DNA from: Nocardia mexicana NBRC 108244
GTDB taxonomy: Bacteria; Actinomycetota; Actinomycetes; Mycobacteriales; Mycobacteriaceae
Length of the DNA: 63,311 nt
Direction of reading: 5' to 3'
NCBI RefSeq assembly: GCF_001613165.1
Contig: NZ_BDBV01000089.1
Coordinates: 1 to 63,311 of the forward strand
Below, one piece after another: positions 16,099 to 23,653 of the stretch. The position numbers were made by a program, and so were the translations under genes. The notes beneath the pieces are model-generated. The model was not told the origin of the DNA. It saw only the letters and a program-made list of their open reading frames with translations, and did not search any database. The number at the start of each line of letters is the position of its first letter. Within the stretch, counting starts at the first letter, position 1.

Positions 16099-16767
16099 TC
16101 AGAGCGCGATCGGATCGCCGTAGACGGCCACCGAGTCGTCGGCGGCCGACGACTGCGCCGCGACGATCGTGTACGAGCGGATAGCGGCCGGACCTATGCA
16201 GCCGTCCATCTTCACGTGCGCGTCGCGGTTGGTGATGTACGCCTTCGGACCCTCGAGCGGCTTCTCGCCCATCGGAAGGTCGACCACCTGACCGGGTGTG
16301 AGGGTTACCGAGAACGTCGGCGTCACTGCCGCCGAGGGGCCGATGGCCACCGTGGCGCTCGGGGACGGCAGGGCCGTCACACCCATGGGTGTCGTCGGTG
16401 AAATCGTGATTCCGGGCTGGAACCCGGCACTGAACTGGACGCCCAGCGTCACGCTCGTGATGTCCACCGCACAGCCCAGGTGATATCCGGCCTTGAGCAC
16501 AACGCCCTTCAAGGCGGATCCGGAACCCCCGACACCCCCGTAGGACTGGTTGGTGACGAAAACCTCTCGCGTACTTCCGATCACGTTGAGCGGCGCCACA
16601 CGATTGCCCGACTCCTGTTGATGGCCGACGGTGAGCTCCCAGCCGTCGGGCATGGTGACGCTTTGTTCATGCGGTGCCAGTTGCAGCACGTCGGCGCACG
16701 CCTGTGGCGCGGCGACCGCCATCGCAGCCGACACAGCGGCTGCGGACACCAGAAAACCTACTCGCAT
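16099..16767 (-). CDS. MspA-family porin (NfpA-like)
   Basis: 222 residues from the ATG preceded by GGGGGAG; the upstream extension lacks signal features and is rejected. The signal peptide (VGFLVSAAAVSAAMAVAAPQ) ends at an Ala-rich cleavage site near residue 25. It shares GYHLGCAV, DGCIGPAAIRSYTIV and VAVYGDPIAL with the downstream porin, and also a Gly/Ser-rich loop (GGVGGSGSAL). It is the first gene of the porin pair, with a 405-base intergenic region upstream holding a repeated element. Gives the mycolate envelope permeability to hydrophilic solutes (family knowledge). Confidence 0.88.
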   Translation of the reverse strand: MRVGFLVSAAAVSAAMAVAAPQACADVLQLAPHEQSVTMPDGWELTVGHQQESGNRVAPLNVIGSTREVFVTNQSYGGVGGSGSALKGVVLKAGYHLGCAVDITSVTLGVQFSAGFQPGITISPTTPMGVTALPSPSATVAIGPSAAVTPTFSVTLTPGQVVDLPMGEKPLEGPKAYITNRDAHVKMDGCIGPAAIRSYTIVAAQSSAADDSVAVYGDPIAL

Positions 16768-17172
16768 TTGGGCTCCCCCACGTTCATCGATTCGGTCCGA
16801 ACGGTGTCGGTGCACCCGTTCGAAGCTTCGGACGGCACGGTAGGTGAGCCGAAATATTCGCAGCAACAGCGGTTTTCGCTACATGACGGCAATCGACCTG
16901 ATAGCCCGTCATGGATCGGGCGTACGGTCCGGACAAAGTCCGCGGTCCGAGCAGATCGTCGAACGCCACCTGAAGGCCCGCCCGCCCGAGTCGGGCGGGC
17001 GTACGGTCCGGACACCACCTGCTACGTGCGGCTGGAGATCCGCGCATTCCACTCGAAAAATAGTGCTCGACAAGGGAACTGATACCACCTCAGCTTCGTC
17101 TAATCGTGTCGAAGAGGTCAACCGACCGGTCGACGAAGACGACCGGTCCCGCGAAGCCGTTCGGGGGAGCAC
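16768..17172. promoter_or_regulatory. Intergenic region between porins and STAND NTPase
   Basis: 405 bases without a credible gene. It holds the divergent promoters of the porin pair and of the STAND gene, a repeated GTACGGTCCGGACA element and an 11-bp-arm GC palindrome (listed separately). Confidence 0.5.
16918..17014. repeat. Direct repeat GGGCGTACGGTCCGGACA and GC palindrome
   Basis: The 18-base sequence GGGCGTACGGTCCGGACA occurs at 16918-16935 and again at 16997-17014. The second copy directly follows a palindrome (GCCCGCCCGA-G-TCGGGCGGGC, 16980-17000). The repeat contains the dyad TCCGGA. A pair of spaced identical sites in a divergent promoter region suggests a transcription factor operator. 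Confidence 0.6.
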
Positions 17173-18924
17173 ATGAAGCCGCCAACTATCAGCGTCCAGC
17201 ACGCGAACTATGGCAGATCCGCGCGTCAGGAGTTCGCACGAAGACTGTCCGCCCTGCATCGGGCGGCCGGGGCACCGTCGCTACGAAATGTCGCCATGCT
17301 GGTGCAGCAGCGGGCCGACGACGGCGGTGCACAGGGGCGGTCGGCATTGGCTTCGGCGCAGCGCATCAGCGACTGGATGAGCGGGCGCAACGTTCCGGCG
17401 AAATTCGAATCTCTGCTTCCGGTGCTGCAGGTGCTGACCGCGCGGGCGCGGCGGCGGACCGGAACCGCGGGCGAGCCGACCGATCTGCGCGCCTGGCGGT
17501 CGCTGTGGCTGACGGCTCGCAACGCTCCGCTCACCCGTTCCGCCGCCGTCTTGCCGTTGTATCCGCAGGACGGCGTCTACTCCGAAGAACACGGTGAAAT
17601 CTTCTGCGGGCGGCACCGGGCCGTCACCGCGCTGTTGGAACTGGTCCGGGCGTCGGCCAGTCCGCACCGGTCGGCTGACGTCATCGTGCTGACGGGGGCC
17701 TCGAGAATCGGCAAGTCGTCACTGCTGCGCGCGGGCGTGCTGCCGGTACTCGCGGCGGAAAGCGAGCGATGGATGATCGCAACACTCACTCCCGGCGTCG
17801 ATCCGGCGCGAAAGCTTGCCCAACTTCTGTCCGGCACAGGGACTTTCGCTTCGCCCGAGGGCCTCGGCGCCACCGCGGCGCGCGCGGACAAACGGCCGCT
17901 ACTGGTCATCGACCAGTTCGAGGAGTTGTTCGGCGAAGGGACGGAACCTGCAGCGCGCGAGGCGTTTCTGCTATCACTCAAACAATTGAGTACCAGCGGT
18001 TCCGTCGTCATCTCGGTGCGCTCGGACCACCTACCCGACTGCGCGCAATACCCCTGGCTCGCCCACGCTATACAGCACAACAGCTTCACTCTGAATCCGA
18101 TGACCCGTCAGGAACTGACGTCGGCGATCGTGGGACCGCCGCGCACACACGGCGTGACCGTGGATGCGGCGGTGGTCGAGCTGCTGCTCACCGCGCTCGA
18201 AACACCGCGCTACGGAATCGAGAGACAGAACGCCGATGCCGGAGTCCTGTCGGTGTTGCATGCCACGATGTTGTCGATGTGGTCGTGTCATACCGAGGAC
18301 CGGATGGACATCACGCACTATCGCCGCATCGGCGGTCCCGAGCGCACGGTCCGAACAATCGCCGAGCGCGCCTGGACCGATCTGACACAGGATCAGCGGT
18401 CCGATGCGCGCCAGATCCTGCTCGCTCTGGTCACCGTGCACCGCGACGGCAGCGTCATGCGGCGGCGGCTGCCCGGAACGGAGCTGCGGCGTATAGCGGG
18501 GCAAACGAGCTCCGGTCAAGCCCTGGTCGACCGGCTGGTGCAGGCGCGGCTGATCACCGTCGACTACAAACACGCCGCGTTGATCCACGACACACTACTG
18601 GGCTGGGATCGGCTCGCGGGATGGATCTCCGAGCATCGCACCGCGCTGCTGTGGCGGCACCGCATCGAAGACGATGCGGCGGAATGGGATACGGCCGATC
18701 GTGACCCCGGACTGCTGTATCGCAGCGTCCGCTTGGCAACTGCGGTTCGCCATGCCACACCCGCATTGAGCGCCGTCGCCACGGAGTTTCTGCGAGCATC
18801 CGCGCGGGCCGAGCTGGCGGCGCCGGAGGCTCGGCACGAAATGAGCCCGCAGACCTCGGCCGCCGAGCAGATCGGCCAGCCGACGGCCGTCCACGTCCGC
18901 GGCGCGGAGTTCGCCAGGGGCTGA
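17173..18924 (+). CDS. STAND-class NTPase with N-terminal HTH-like domain, no repeat domain
   Basis: 583 residues, ATG behind GGGGGAG. Residues about 15-90 resemble the XRE-like N-terminus of actinobacterial STAND proteins (ARQEFARRLSALHRAAGAPS, then RISDWMSGRNVPAKFESLLP). Residues about 140-420 are the NTPase: variant P-loop TGASRIGKSSLLRAG (from 174) and Walker B RPLLVIDQFEELF (241-253), followed by a winged-helix-like region up to about 500. Usual relatives add a C-terminal WD40 or TPR sensor; here the protein stops after a short tail, so it is a short form. It could be a signalling switch or a defence-type sensor whose ligand-binding part is missing or supplied by another protein. Function unknown. 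Confidence 0.75.
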   Translation: MKPPTISVQHANYGRSARQEFARRLSALHRAAGAPSLRNVAMLVQQRADDGGAQGRSALASAQRISDWMSGRNVPAKFESLLPVLQVLTARARRRTGTAGEPTDLRAWRSLWLTARNAPLTRSAAVLPLYPQDGVYSEEHGEIFCGRHRAVTALLELVRASASPHRSADVIVLTGASRIGKSSLLRAGVLPVLAAESERWMIATLTPGVDPARKLAQLLSGTGTFASPEGLGATAARADKRPLLVIDQFEELFGEGTEPAAREAFLLSLKQLSTSGSVVISVRSDHLPDCAQYPWLAHAIQHNSFTLNPMTRQELTSAIVGPPRTHGVTVDAAVVELLLTALETPRYGIERQNADAGVLSVLHATMLSMWSCHTEDRMDITHYRRIGGPERTVRTIAERAWTDLTQDQRSDARQILLALVTVHRDGSVMRRRLPGTELRRIAGQTSSGQALVDRLVQARLITVDYKHAALIHDTLLGWDRLAGWISEHRTALLWRHRIEDDAAEWDTADRDPGLLYRSVRLATAVRHATPALSAVATEFLRASARAELAAPEARHEMSPQTSAAEQIGQPTAVHVRGAEFARG

Positions 18925-18967
18925 CGTCGCGTCGTAACCAGGAAATTGCCTGGGCGTCCACCAGACT

Positions 18968-20152
18968 GTGGAAATGGCCGCGCAACCGCCTGCGTCCGCC
19001 GAGCCCGGGGATACCGGCGGCTCGGGCATCCGCCGCCGCATGCCCTCCTGGCTCCCCCGCGCCATGGTGCTGGCGTTCGTTTTCCTCGGCCTGTTTCAGC
19101 TGGCGAACTGGGCGTTCCATCGCCTGCTCGGGATCTTGATCATCATGCTGGTGGCGTTCTTCGTATCGCTGGCGATGGAACCGGCGGTGGGGAGTCTGGT
19201 CGGGCGAGGGATGAATCGCGGGCTGGCCACCGGGCTGGTGTTCGTCCTGGTATTCGCCTGTGTCGTGGGATTTATCGCCGCGCTGGTCACGCTGCTGGTG
19301 GAGACCGTGGGCAATCTCGCGAACGAGGCGCCGCGGCTGATCAACGAGCTCGTGGACTGGGTCAACAGCACGTTCCACCAGAAGTTCACGCTGCACGACC
19401 TGACCGACCGGCTGCTGCGCGACTCCGACATCATCAACGGCTACGCCGAGCGGGCGGCGAACAATGTGTGGGGCGTGTCCAGCACCATTCTGGGCGGTCT
19501 CGCCCAGTTCCTCACCATCGCGCTGTTCAGCATCTACCTGACAGCGGACGGGCCGAAGCTGCGGCGCACGATGTGCTCGCTGCTGCCGCCCGCCCGGCAG
19601 GACACCGTGCTGCACGCGTGGGATCTGGCGATCGAGAAGACCGGCGGCTACCTGTACTCCCGCGCGCTGCTCGCGGTGATCTCCGCGGTCGCGCACGGCG
19701 CCTTCCTGGCGATTCTCGGGCTGCCGAACGCGGTGGCGCTGGGCATCTGGTTCGGCGTGATCGCCTCGTTTGTGCCGACCGTGGGCACCTACCTCGCGGG
19801 CATCCTGCCGATCCTGGTGGCCCTCACCATTCGCCCGATCGACGCGCTGTGGATCGTCGTGTTCACGATCGTCTACCAGTGGTTCCAGGACTATCTGCTG
19901 CAACCGCGGATCACCCAGCGCACGGTCGACGTGCACGCCGCCATCGCGCTGCTGGCGGTGCTGGCGGGCGGGGCGCTGCTCGGCGCGGTGGGTGCGCTGC
20001 TGGCCATTCCGGCCACGGCGACCGTGCAGGCCTTCTTCAGCGAATACGTGAAACGCTATGCGGTGTCGGAGGATCCGCGCATCGAGCGCACCACCTCGGC
20101 CCGCAAGCGCCGTCGCCAGGCCGCGGCAACCACTCGGGATGACGACGAATAG
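18968..20152 (+). CDS. AI-2E family transporter
   Basis: 394 residues, GTG start (ATG two codons on is an alternative). About seven to eight hydrophobic helices. Family signatures are the central helix pair followed by a long soluble stretch with a PxxRQD-like motif (LLPPARQDTVLHAW), and the C-terminal blocks PTVGTYLAGILPILVALTI and FQDYLLQPRITQRTVDVHA. The tail is Arg/Lys-rich and cytoplasmic. The family includes TqsA-like exporters and Na+/H+ antiporters; substrate unknown. It follows the STAND gene by 43 bases and may be co-transcribed. Confidence 0.88.
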   Translation: MEMAAQPPASAEPGDTGGSGIRRRMPSWLPRAMVLAFVFLGLFQLANWAFHRLLGILIIMLVAFFVSLAMEPAVGSLVGRGMNRGLATGLVFVLVFACVVGFIAALVTLLVETVGNLANEAPRLINELVDWVNSTFHQKFTLHDLTDRLLRDSDIINGYAERAANNVWGVSSTILGGLAQFLTIALFSIYLTADGPKLRRTMCSLLPPARQDTVLHAWDLAIEKTGGYLYSRALLAVISAVAHGAFLAILGLPNAVALGIWFGVIASFVPTVGTYLAGILPILVALTIRPIDALWIVVFTIVYQWFQDYLLQPRITQRTVDVHAAIALLAVLAGGALLGAVGALLAIPATATVQAFFSEYVKRYAVSEDPRIERTTSARKRRRQAAATTRDDDE

Positions 20153-20253
20153 CACCGGCGGCAATCCACGCCACCGGTCGGCAAGATGTTCTTAAGCCGA
20201 TGTGAAGGCATAAGCCGCACAGTTACTTCTGCGAGGGCGAAGTCCTCGCGACA

Positions 20254-20288
20254 CCCGGTCCGCACCGTGCCCACCGGTGCGGACCGGG
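20254..20288. terminator. Hairpin after the AI-2E transporter gene
   Basis: Perfect 14-bp inverted repeat CCCGGTCCGCACCG / CGGTGCGGACCGGG with a 7-base loop, about 100 bases after the transporter stop and 150 before eis. No U-tract, as is common in actinobacterial terminators. A smaller hairpin (GCGAGG...CCTCGC) sits just before it. Confidence 0.6.
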
Positions 20289-20439
20289 CCCCAGGTTTCG
20301 CGGGGGGCGAGGTTCGGAGGCACGGATCGGCCGGTGCGGGCAACGGCGCCCGTACGACAACGGAGTCGGGCCGTTTCGTGCTCCGCACCGTCGGGGAAAT
20401 TCGAGTGCGCCCGGCGGTAACCCGTGCGATCGTCGAACC

Positions 20440-21645
20440 ATGGCGACCGCATCCGACATCACGCTGAGGACCGCGACCGAGGCCGATCTCCCGGCTACCG
20501 GGACCCTGCTGGGCAACGCGTTCGGCGGGCCGCTGCCGCCGGAGGTGGCGGATGTGTACGTCGAGCAGGGTCTGCGGCTGTTTCCGATGGAACGCCGGAT
20601 CGTGGCCGTCGATGGAGGACGGATCGTCGGGAACACCCAGGACACGACGATGACGCTGACGGTGCCGGGCGAGCGCACCGTCGAGGTGAGCGGGGTCGCC
20701 GCCGTAGCCGTCGCGCCGACGCACAGGCGGCGGGGCATATTGCGCGCGATGTACACGGAATTGCACCGGCGGACCGAGGCCGCCGGGCTGCCGCTGACCA
20801 TCTTCACCGCCAGCCAGGGGACCATCTACGGCCGGTTCGGATACGGGCCCGCGGTGGTCGAGCACCGGGTGACGATCGATCGCCGCTTCGCCGAATTCCT
20901 GCCCACCGCACCGGATCCCGGCGGCGTGGAGTTGATGGCGGCGGACGACGTCGTCTCCCTGCTGCCGCAGATCTACGACCGCTGGCGGCGGCTCACGCCG
21001 GGTGCTCAGATCCAGCCCGAGGCCGCCTGGACCCGCAAACTCGCCCACTGGCGCAGCGGGAACGGGCTGTACGCGCTCGTCCATCCGGACGGCTACGCGC
21101 TGTACCGGCACGAGCACTCGGAAGCCGGTTCGACGGCCGACGTGGTCGAGTTCCGGGCGGTCACCACCGAGGCCCATGCCGCCCTCTGGCGGGCCCTGAT
21201 GGGCTTGGACCTCGTCAAGACCGTCGAGGCCACGCTGAGCCCCGAGGATCCGCTCCCCTACCTGCTCAACGACCCGCGCCTGGTTCGCACGACCGGCCGT
21301 TACGACGGGTTGTGGGCCCGGGTCATGGACGTCCCCGCCGCCCTGTCGGCCCGCGGATACTCCGACGACCTGGACGTCGCCCTCGGCGTGCACGATCCGT
21401 TCCGCGACGCGGGCGGCACCTTCGCCCTGCGGGTACGCGACGGCATCGCCGAATGCGCCCCCACGACGCGCACCCCGGATATCGAGCTCGGCATCGACGT
21501 CCTCGGCAGCCTCTATCTCGGGGCTCACCGAGCCCGCACCTTCGCCGCGGCAAATCGTCTGCAGGCCAAGGACTCCGGGCATCTGCGTGCCTTCGACCGC
21601 GCCTTCGCCGCCGACCGCGACGCCACGCTCGGCTGGTTCTTCTGA
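20440..21645 (+). CDS. eis: Eis-family GNAT N-acetyltransferase
   Basis: 401 residues, the full length of Eis (about 400 residues). The N-terminal GNAT fold has the acetyl-CoA signature VAPTHRRRGILRAMYTELH, followed by a second GNAT-like region and a C-terminal SCP-like domain. The chain ends GWFF: in Eis the C-terminal Phe carboxylate serves as the catalytic base, and it is preserved here. Eis hexamers acetylate multiple amines of aminoglycosides and, in mycobacteria, host and bacterial proteins. Promoter changes raising eis expression give kanamycin resistance in M. tuberculosis. Alone on its strand except for the following YccF gene. Confidence 0.9.
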   Translation: MATASDITLRTATEADLPATGTLLGNAFGGPLPPEVADVYVEQGLRLFPMERRIVAVDGGRIVGNTQDTTMTLTVPGERTVEVSGVAAVAVAPTHRRRGILRAMYTELHRRTEAAGLPLTIFTASQGTIYGRFGYGPAVVEHRVTIDRRFAEFLPTAPDPGGVELMAADDVVSLLPQIYDRWRRLTPGAQIQPEAAWTRKLAHWRSGNGLYALVHPDGYALYRHEHSEAGSTADVVEFRAVTTEAHAALWRALMGLDLVKTVEATLSPEDPLPYLLNDPRLVRTTGRYDGLWARVMDVPAALSARGYSDDLDVALGVHDPFRDAGGTFALRVRDGIAECAPTTRTPDIELGIDVLGSLYLGAHRARTFAAANRLQAKDSGHLRAFDRAFAADRDATLGWFF

Positions 21646-21693
21646 CCCGGCGAGGTGGTGGCCACGCGTCGCGAGGGCTGGCATGCTGGGGGT

Positions 21694-22098
21694 GTGACGC
21701 TGATCCGGTTCGTCCTGAACGTGTTGTGGCTGGTGTTCGCCGGCTTCTGGATGGCGCTGGGCTATCTGCTGGCGGGGATCATCTGCTGCATTCTGATCGT
21801 CACCATCCCGTTCGGCATCGCCTCGTTCCGGATCGCCGGATACGTGCTGTGGCCGTTCGGGCGGACCACCGTGGAGAAGCCGGGCGCAGGTACGCCCTCG
21901 CTCATCGGCAACGTGATCTGGGTGATCGTGGCGGGGTGGTGGCTGGCACTGGGCCACCTGCTCACCAGCATCCCGCTGTTCGTGTCGATCATCGGTATTC
22001 CGTTCGGCTGGGCGAACCTGAAGCTCATCCCCGTCTCACTGATGCCCCTCGGCCGCGATATCGTCCCCAGCGATCAGGCCTTCGCCGCGCGGTACTAG
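21694..22098 (+). CDS. YccF-domain inner membrane protein
   Basis: 134 residues from GTG at 21694 (VTLIRFVLNVLWLVFAGFWM). Two internally repeated halves each carry a YccF unit: LGYLLAGIICCILIVTIPFG and LGHLLTSIPLFVSIIGIPFG, then the WPFG/MPLG turn. This repeat is diagnostic of the YccF (DUF307) family of small membrane proteins. A longer GTG start at 21655 adds non-hydrophobic residues and is less likely. Function unknown. Follows eis by 48 bases. Confidence 0.85.
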   Translation: MTLIRFVLNVLWLVFAGFWMALGYLLAGIICCILIVTIPFGIASFRIAGYVLWPFGRTTVEKPGAGTPSLIGNVIWVIVAGWWLALGHLLTSIPLFVSIIGIPFGWANLKLIPVSLMPLGRDIVPSDQAFAARY

Positions 22099-22107
22099 GC
22101 GATCGGC

Positions 22108-22572
22108 CTATTCCGATTCCGCCACAATCTGTTTCATGATCCCGACCGCGTCGTGCAGCACCTTCAGCTGCTCGGGGCTCAGGCCCGACAACTGCTCGGT
22201 CATCCAGGCCTCGCGGGCATTGTTCTCGTCCTGAATCAGCGCCAGACCGGCGTCCGACAGCGACACGATGATCTGGCGGCCGTCGGTGGGGTGCGGCTTT
22301 CGTTCCACCAGTTGCAGTTCCGACAGCGAGGCGATCACCCGCGTCATCGACGGCGGCTGCACCCGCTCCTTGGCCGCCAGCGCGCCCGGCGTCATCGCGC
22401 CTTCGCGATTGAGGGTCGCCAGCGCCGACAACTGGGTCAGCGAAATCTGAGCATCGACGCGGCGGCCCCGCAGGTGTCGCGTCAAGCGCACCACCGCCAG
22501 CGAGAGCTCGGCCGCCAGCGCACGTATGTCGGAAGGCGTTGTCACAGAGGCAAACGATACGGGACGCTCCAC
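22108..22572 (-). CDS. MarR-family transcriptional regulator
   Basis: Up to 154 residues; both candidate starts are GTG (22572 or 22545), and the second gives the usual MarR length of 145. The winged helix is visible: ISLTQLSALATLNREGAMTP, VQPPSMTRVIASLSELQLVE as the recognition helix, and RKPHPTDGRQIIVSLSDAG as the wing with the DxR motif. Dimerises through the terminal helices and usually represses a neighbouring gene in response to small aromatic ligands. Convergent with yccF and divergent from the DUF2530 gene, a pairing common in actinobacteria. Confidence 0.88.
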   Translation of the reverse strand: MERPVSFASVTTPSDIRALAAELSLAVVRLTRHLRGRRVDAQISLTQLSALATLNREGAMTPGALAAKERVQPPSMTRVIASLSELQLVERKPHPTDGRQIIVSLSDAGLALIQDENNAREAWMTEQLSGLSPEQLKVLHDAVGIMKQIVAESE

Positions 22573-22596
22573 ACGGGAGACGTCCGTTCACGCCGT

Positions 22597-22845
22597 ATGG
22601 TGGACATCGTGACACAGAACGTGCCGGAAATTCCGCCGCGCCTGACCGATCCGCGGCCGGTGCTCGCGGTGGGAACCGCGCTGTGGGCGATCGCGACGGT
22701 AGTGGTGTGGGTCGTCGACCGGTGGGCCGACGCGCGCCCGATCTGCCTGATGGGACTGGCCGTCGGGTTGCTCGGCTACACCATCTTCGTAATCCAGCGT
22801 CGGGGTGCCCGGCGCGGCGACAAAGGCGCTCAGACGGGTCTCTAG
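22597..22845 (+). CDS. DUF2530 small membrane protein
   Basis: 82 residues, ATG at 22597 (GTG at 22609 also possible). Two TM helices: VLAVGTALWAIATVVVWVV and ICLMGLAVGLLGYTIFVI, with a basic C-terminal tail (QRRGARRGDKGAQ). Matches the DUF2530 pattern and sits divergent from a MarR gene as its relatives usually do. Function unknown. Confidence 0.75.
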   Translation: MVDIVTQNVPEIPPRLTDPRPVLAVGTALWAIATVVVWVVDRWADARPICLMGLAVGLLGYTIFVIQRRGARRGDKGAQTGL

Positions 22846-22937
22846 AGGCTTTGGTCCCCAGCTCCGAGTGACGACTCCGGGAGACTTTTACGGCGCGCGA
22901 ATTGACTGTTCGGCTCCTTGCCGCTTAACTGCGTTGA

Positions 22938-23564
22938 GTGTCCTCCCGATTGAGCGTCGAAGAACGACGAGCCCACCTTATCGAGGCGGCTATCGGCCTA
23001 GCCGAAAAAAAGGGCGTGGCGGGTGTAACCACGCGCGATGTGGCTCAGGCAGCCGGTGTTTCGCTCGGTGTGGTGCATTACTGTTTCGAAAACAAGGACG
23101 CGCTGATGACCGAGTTGGTCAAGGCGTTGTCGATGGAATTACGCGATTCCGTCGAGACCAACGAAACGGTATGGCAAGACGTCGGAAGTGGAAAAGAATC
23201 GCTTCAAAATTTGGTGCGAGCGAGCCTCGAACTTCTGTGGTTGAACATAGAAGCTACCCCCGAACGACAGTTGCTGACCTACGAGACCACCACCTACGCA
23301 CTGCGCGAAAGTGAACAGACCCCGGCAAAACTCGCGATCGCGCGCGAGCAGTACACGTTCAACGACTCCACCGTCGCCGACGTTCTCGAACACGCCCGCG
23401 ACGCCACGGGCACCGAATGGCGCGTGCCGGTCCAGACCCTGAGCCGCTTCACGCTCTCGGTCATCGACGGCATCGTGCTGCGCTGGCTGGTGGACAACGA
23501 CAGCGCCGCGGTCCGCGGGCAGCTCGACCTGCTGGCGGAGATGGTCACCAGCTACGCGCGGTAG
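22938..23564 (+). CDS. TetR-family transcriptional regulator
   Basis: 208 residues from GTG. The N-terminal TetR DNA-binding domain is clear: RRAHLIEAAIGLAEKKGVAG then VTTRDVAQAAGVSLGVVHYC and FENKDALMTELVKAL. The C-terminal ligand domain (about 70-208) resembles the BetI-like subgroup with a conserved Tyr/Trp-rich core. No obvious operator palindrome was identified next to it. The target is unknown. Convergent with the large sacsin-like gene. Confidence 0.88.
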   Translation: MSSRLSVEERRAHLIEAAIGLAEKKGVAGVTTRDVAQAAGVSLGVVHYCFENKDALMTELVKALSMELRDSVETNETVWQDVGSGKESLQNLVRASLELLWLNIEATPERQLLTYETTTYALRESEQTPAKLAIAREQYTFNDSTVADVLEHARDATGTEWRVPVQTLSRFTLSVIDGIVLRWLVDNDSAAVRGQLDLLAEMVTSYAR

Positions 23565-23653
23565 ATCGGGCGCTCGCGACAGGGCTCACACGAACGATCC
23601 AGGTTCCTTGAAACCGTTGCGGGGCACTCATTTTCGATGAGCACCGTCGGATA

